NCBI GenBank assembly: GCA_903918155.1
Contig: CAIXDD010000258.1
Location: 1 to 6,883 of the forward strand
DNA: 6,883 nt
Origin: an uncultured Hyphomicrobiales bacterium
GTDB lineage: Bacteria; Pseudomonadota; Alphaproteobacteria; Rhizobiales; Beijerinckiaceae
Reading direction: 5' to 3'
Shown here: positions 6,051 through 6,883 of the stretch, piece by piece
Layout: each line of letters begins with the position of its first letter
How positions within the stretch are numbered: the stretch's first letter is position 1
Translations under genes and position numbers: made by a program
Notes under the pieces: generated by a model
Database searches by the model: none
What the model was told of the DNA's origin: nothing
Seen by the model: the letters and a program-made list of their open reading frames with translations, nothing else

Positions 6051-6883
6051 TCACGCGACGAGAAAGGTGAGGCCGCGCGCGGGCAGGACGAGTTCCGCGG
6101 CGTCGCCGGGCGCAAGCAAATCCCCCGCAGTGTCGAAAGGCGCGTCCACGACGATCTCCACGCCGGCGAGCTGCGCGCCATACCGCACGCTCGCGCCGAG
6201 AAACTCGCGCCGCGCCACGACCACCGGCAAAGCCGCTTGCCCGCCCGCATTCGCGCCCGCATTCAAGCCCGTATTCGCGCCCGCGCCCGCGCGCGCCAGC
6301 CGCGCATGTTGCGGGCGGAACATGAGCCGCGCGCCTTCGGGCGCCGTGACGCCCGGCGGAATGTCGAGGCCCAGTCCTTCGGCGATTTCAAAACGCCGCC
6401 CGCCATGGCTCACCCGGCCGGTCACGATATTGGCCGCGCCGAGAAAGCCCGCGACGAACAGATTCGCCGGCGTCTCGTAAATCTCCATCGGCGCGCCGAC
6501 CTGCTGCACCACGCCTTCGCTCATCACCGCGATGCGGTCGCAGATCGTGTTCGCCTCTTCCTGATCATGCGTGACGAAGATCGTCGTGATGCCGAGCCGC
6601 TGTTGCAGGTCGCGCAATTCGCGGCGCACCTGCTCGCGCATCTTCGCGTCGAGATTGGACAAAGGCTCATCGAGCAACAGCACTTGCGGCTCGATGGCGA
6701 TGGTGCGCGCCAGCGCCACGCGCTGCTGCTGGCCGCCGGACAATTGCGAGGGCCGACGCTCGGCCAGATGCGTGAGCCCCACAAGATCGAGGGCGGCGGC
6801 GACCTTGCGCTCGATCTGCGCGCGCGGAAGGCGGCGCTCCTCAAGGCCGAAGGCGACGTTGCGGCGCACGCTCATATGCGGCC
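6051..6883 (-). CDS. ABC importer ATP-binding subunit, C-terminal part (5' end outside window)
   Basis: This is the nucleotide-binding subunit of an ABC uptake system, which hydrolyses ATP on the cytoplasmic face to drive a membrane permease pair. About 276 codons are visible. The frame stays open to the window edge, and the residues before the internal Met at 6875 read P-H, giving the family's usual PHMSVRRNV. That Met is therefore internal and the Walker A and Q-loop lie outside. Counting from it, visible motifs are the signature LSGGQQQR (45-52), Walker B VLLLDEP (65-71), D-loop SNLDAK (73-78) and the switch His in FVTHDQEEA (H103). A TOBE-type domain follows (about 150-274), including MFRPQH and EFLGASVRY. 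This layout fits the MalK/UgpC/PotA/FbpC group. The substrate cannot be told from this part, and the permease and binding-protein genes are not in the window. The TOBE region holds an unusual Ala/Gly/Asn repeat insertion (196-211). Confidence 0.92.
   Translation of the reverse strand, partial: PHMSVRRNVAFGLEERRLPRAQIERKVAAALDLVGLTHLAERRPSQLSGGQQQRVALARTIAIEPQVLLLDEPLSNLDAKMREQVRRELRDLQQRLGITTIFVTHDQEEANTICDRIAVMSEGVVQQVGAPMEIYETPANLFVAGFLGAANIVTGRVSHGGRRFEIAEGLGLDIPPGVTAPEGARLMFRPQHARLARAGAGANTGLNAGANAGGQAALPVVVARREFLGASVRYGAQLAGVEIVVDAPFDTAGDLLAPGDAAELVLPARGLTFLVA
6243..6290. repeat. 12-bp tandem repeats inside the ABC ATPase TOBE region
   Basis: Four head-to-tail 12-bp units lie at 6243-6254, 6255-6266, 6267-6278 and 6279-6290. 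The + strand unit is GCCCGCATTCGC; the first unit is the reference, the second and third have two and one changes, and the fourth diverges more. Because 12 is a multiple of three, the array stays in frame and encodes Ala-Asn-Ala-Gly-like tetrapeptides on the - strand. It looks like slippage expansion in a surface loop. Confidence 0.8.

Noticed and set aside
5267..6262. A 331-codon - strand frame spanning the end of tyrS and the ABC gene
   Set aside because: It overlaps two well-supported genes and has no recognisable domain.
6243..6290. The 12-bp repeats as a CRISPR or iteron array
   Set aside because: The units are contiguous with no spacers, lie inside a coding domain and keep the reading frame.
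6873..6875. The Met at 6875 as the start of the ABC gene
   Set aside because: The preceding codons continue the family's PHMSV pattern and Walker A would be missing, so the true start is beyond the window.

Overview
The window is GC-rich (roughly two thirds G+C by eye) chromosomal DNA. It carries four genes on the + strand and the 3' part of one gene on the - strand. The ParE, TyrRS (HVGS and KMGKT motifs) and DEAD-box helicase sequences look alphaproteobacterial. Hyphomicrobiales (Rhizobiales) is my best guess, possibly a methylotroph-type lineage, but this rests on recalled family resemblance and not on a search. I see no RNA gene, insertion sequence, prophage, CRISPR array or restriction/defence gene.

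Layout: positions 1-193 are a leader without a supported gene, containing three 11-bp direct repeats and a small palindrome. parE (194-2260) encodes topoisomerase IV subunit B. A 112-nt gap with short direct repeats and two hairpins leads to a 103-residue membrane-anchored protein of unknown function (2373-2684), which is followed by a GC hairpin plus T-tract terminator. A candidate promoter starts two bases beyond that T-tract and opens a leader of about 150 nt with a perfect hairpin, upstream of an RhlE-like DEAD-box RNA helicase (2956-4695). The helicase has a 200-residue Arg/Pro/Glu-rich tail. Its stop codon runs directly into a strong intrinsic terminator. tyrS (4787-6043) then has its own candidate promoter and a clear Shine-Dalgarno. 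Seven bases after the tyrS stop lies the stop of a convergent ABC importer ATPase gene (6051 to beyond 6883, 5' end outside the window).

The genes are mostly housekeeping: chromosome decatenation, RNA remodelling, tRNA charging and solute import. Terminators and promoters between them suggest separate transcription units, not one operon. I found no convincing new multi-gene system. The points most worth a second look are the uncharacterised small membrane protein, the helicase leader and tail, the repeat expansion inside the ABC ATPase's TOBE region, and the helically phased repeats upstream of parE.
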